Assembly: GCA_038238555.1 (NCBI GenBank)
Contig: JBBRXP010000233.1
Location: 1-7,774, forward strand
Source: JANNXQ01 sp038238555
Lineage (GTDB): Bacteria > Verrucomicrobiota > Verrucomicrobiia > Chthoniobacterales > Chthoniobacteraceae
Length of the DNA stretch: 7,774 nucleotides
Direction of reading: 5' to 3'
Each line of letters begins with the position of its first letter. Within the stretch, counting starts at the first letter, position 1. Of this stretch, positions 7,546 to 7,774 are shown piece by piece. The position numbers and the translations under genes were made by a program. The notes below the pieces were generated by a model that did not search any database, was not told the DNA's origin, and saw only the letters and a program-made list of their open reading frames with translations.

Positions 7546-7554
7546 TTATCCACA
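7546..7554 (+). promoter_or_regulatory. Consensus DnaA-box-like nonamer TTATCCACA
   Basis: TTATCCACA is an exact match to the classical DnaA box TTATNCACA. It lies four bases after the palindrome and 43 bases before the ribbon-helix-helix start. I saw no second box nearby and no AT-rich unwinding element or dnaA/dnaN genes, so this is not an origin. It may be a DnaA-responsive site or a chance match. Confidence 0.4.
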
Positions 7555-7582
7555 GGCGGGGGTATTTCGGTGTAGCGTGACG

Positions 7583-7591
7583 TGTTACAAT
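7583..7591 (+). promoter_or_regulatory. Putative extended -10 promoter of the ribbon-helix-helix gene
   Basis: TGTTACAAT contains TG, one base, then TACAAT, five of six matches to the TATAAT consensus, i.e. an extended -10. The matching -35 position, near 7563-7568 (TATTTC), is poor, as is usual for extended -10 promoters. Transcription would be expected to begin close to 7598, the A of the gene's ATG, so the message may be leaderless; no ribosome binding site is visible. The palindrome lies roughly 55-77 bases upstream of that start. Confidence 0.4.
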
Positions 7592-7597
7592 GGGTTG

Positions 7598-7774
7598 ATG
7601 GAAAGAATTACCAAGAGGAAGGAGGGCAAGGCGCGGCGCGTGGCGACGAGTATTAAGATCGAGCCGGAGGTGGCGGAGTATTTGGGGCAGCTCGCAGAGC
7701 GGCTGCAACGGGATCGCACCTTTCTGATCAATGCGATCGTCTCCGAGCACGCGCACCAGCATCGCGGCAAGCTA
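7598..7774 (+). CDS. Ribbon-helix-helix (CopG/Arc-like) DNA-binding protein, 3' partial
   Basis: Fifty-nine codons are present before the window ends, with no stop. A basic N-terminus (MERITKRKEGKARR) is followed by VATSIKIEPE, which fits the DNA-contacting strand of a ribbon-helix-helix fold. Helix 1 is EVAEYLGQLAERL and helix 2 DRTFLINAIVSEHA. Small proteins of this fold are dimeric repressors, often antitoxins or plasmid/transposon regulators that bind palindromes and control their own operon. The ATG at 7598 is the first one in frame; an ATG at 7590 reads only two codons and a stop. No ribosome binding site is evident. The palindrome 55 bases upstream could be its operator. Without the C-terminus and the next gene, a toxin partner can be neither shown nor excluded. 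Confidence 0.7.
   Translation, partial: MERITKRKEGKARRVATSIKIEPEVAEYLGQLAERLQRDRTFLINAIVSEHAHQHRGKL

Larger units (their letters stand above)
7411..7597. other. Intergenic region with palindrome, DnaA-like box and promoter
   Basis: This region lies between secreted-gene copy 2 and the ribbon-helix-helix gene. The left half (7411-7500) holds GTCCGAG twice (7451-7457 and 7475-7481) and a lone TTGACA at 7468-7473 with no -10 at proper spacing; I see no good terminator hairpin with a T-run after the stop at 7410. The right half carries the three sites listed separately. Confidence 0.5.

Noticed and set aside
7546..7554. Replication origin at the DnaA-box match
   Set aside because: Only one box is seen, with no AT-rich stretch and no origin-linked genes; a nonamer match alone is weak.
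7590..7598. Two-codon upstream reading frame (ATG GGT TGA) overlapping the ribbon-helix-helix start region
   Set aside because: The ATG partly lies within the -10 element and would be upstream of the expected transcript start.
1..7774. CRISPR array, tRNA, rRNA or insertion sequence with transposase
   Set aside because: I found no spaced direct repeats, no cloverleaf-like gene, no rRNA-like stretch and no transposase motif in either strand.

Overview
The window looks like GC-rich DNA (about 60 percent by eye) from a bacterium that I would place in the Verrucomicrobiota. The best evidence is the secreted protein ending at 7410. It pairs a DxDxDGxxNxxEY calcium-binding motif with a C-terminal 'GKTYNVERSTNLLSW ... 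FYRVTV' beta domain, a combination typical of that phylum and its relatives. The assignment is inferred from protein style only.

Layout, left to right. (1) 2-4960, plus strand: a very large SpvB/TcdB-like RHS protein that enters from outside the window. It has an SpvB-type N-terminal domain, six FG-GAP/VCBS repeats, a TcdB mid domain, two acidic calcium-loop-like inserts and a long YD-repeat (RHS) section. It stops short of the usual RHS core C-terminus, at a (GGT)4 run. A stretch of about 42 bases in its middle (about 1893-1934) is read out of frame between two compensating indels. (2) 4961-5557: no intact gene; probably decayed sequence. (3) 5558-5893, plus: a truncated, frameshifted copy of a small secreted-protein gene. 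(4) 6533-5890, minus: an apparently intact two-gene cassette, a 74-residue protein overlapping by four bases with a 140-residue HNH endonuclease. (5) 6626-7410, plus: a longer second copy of the secreted-protein gene, also frameshifted but at a different place. (6) 7411-7597: an intergenic region with a perfect 22-bp palindrome, a consensus DnaA-box-like nonamer and an extended -10. (7) 7598 to the right edge, plus: the start of a ribbon-helix-helix DNA-binding protein.

Taken together, this reads as a decaying RHS/secreted-protein locus: a truncated RHS gene and two independently broken copies of one secreted gene. An intact minus-strand HNH cassette lies exactly where copy 1 loses its 3' part. 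The number of frameshifts also leaves assembly or sequencing error as a serious alternative that only reads can settle. The most interesting items are the compensated frameshift in the RHS protein, the small-protein/HNH pair between the duplicated genes, and the palindrome/DnaA-box/promoter cluster before the ribbon-helix-helix gene.
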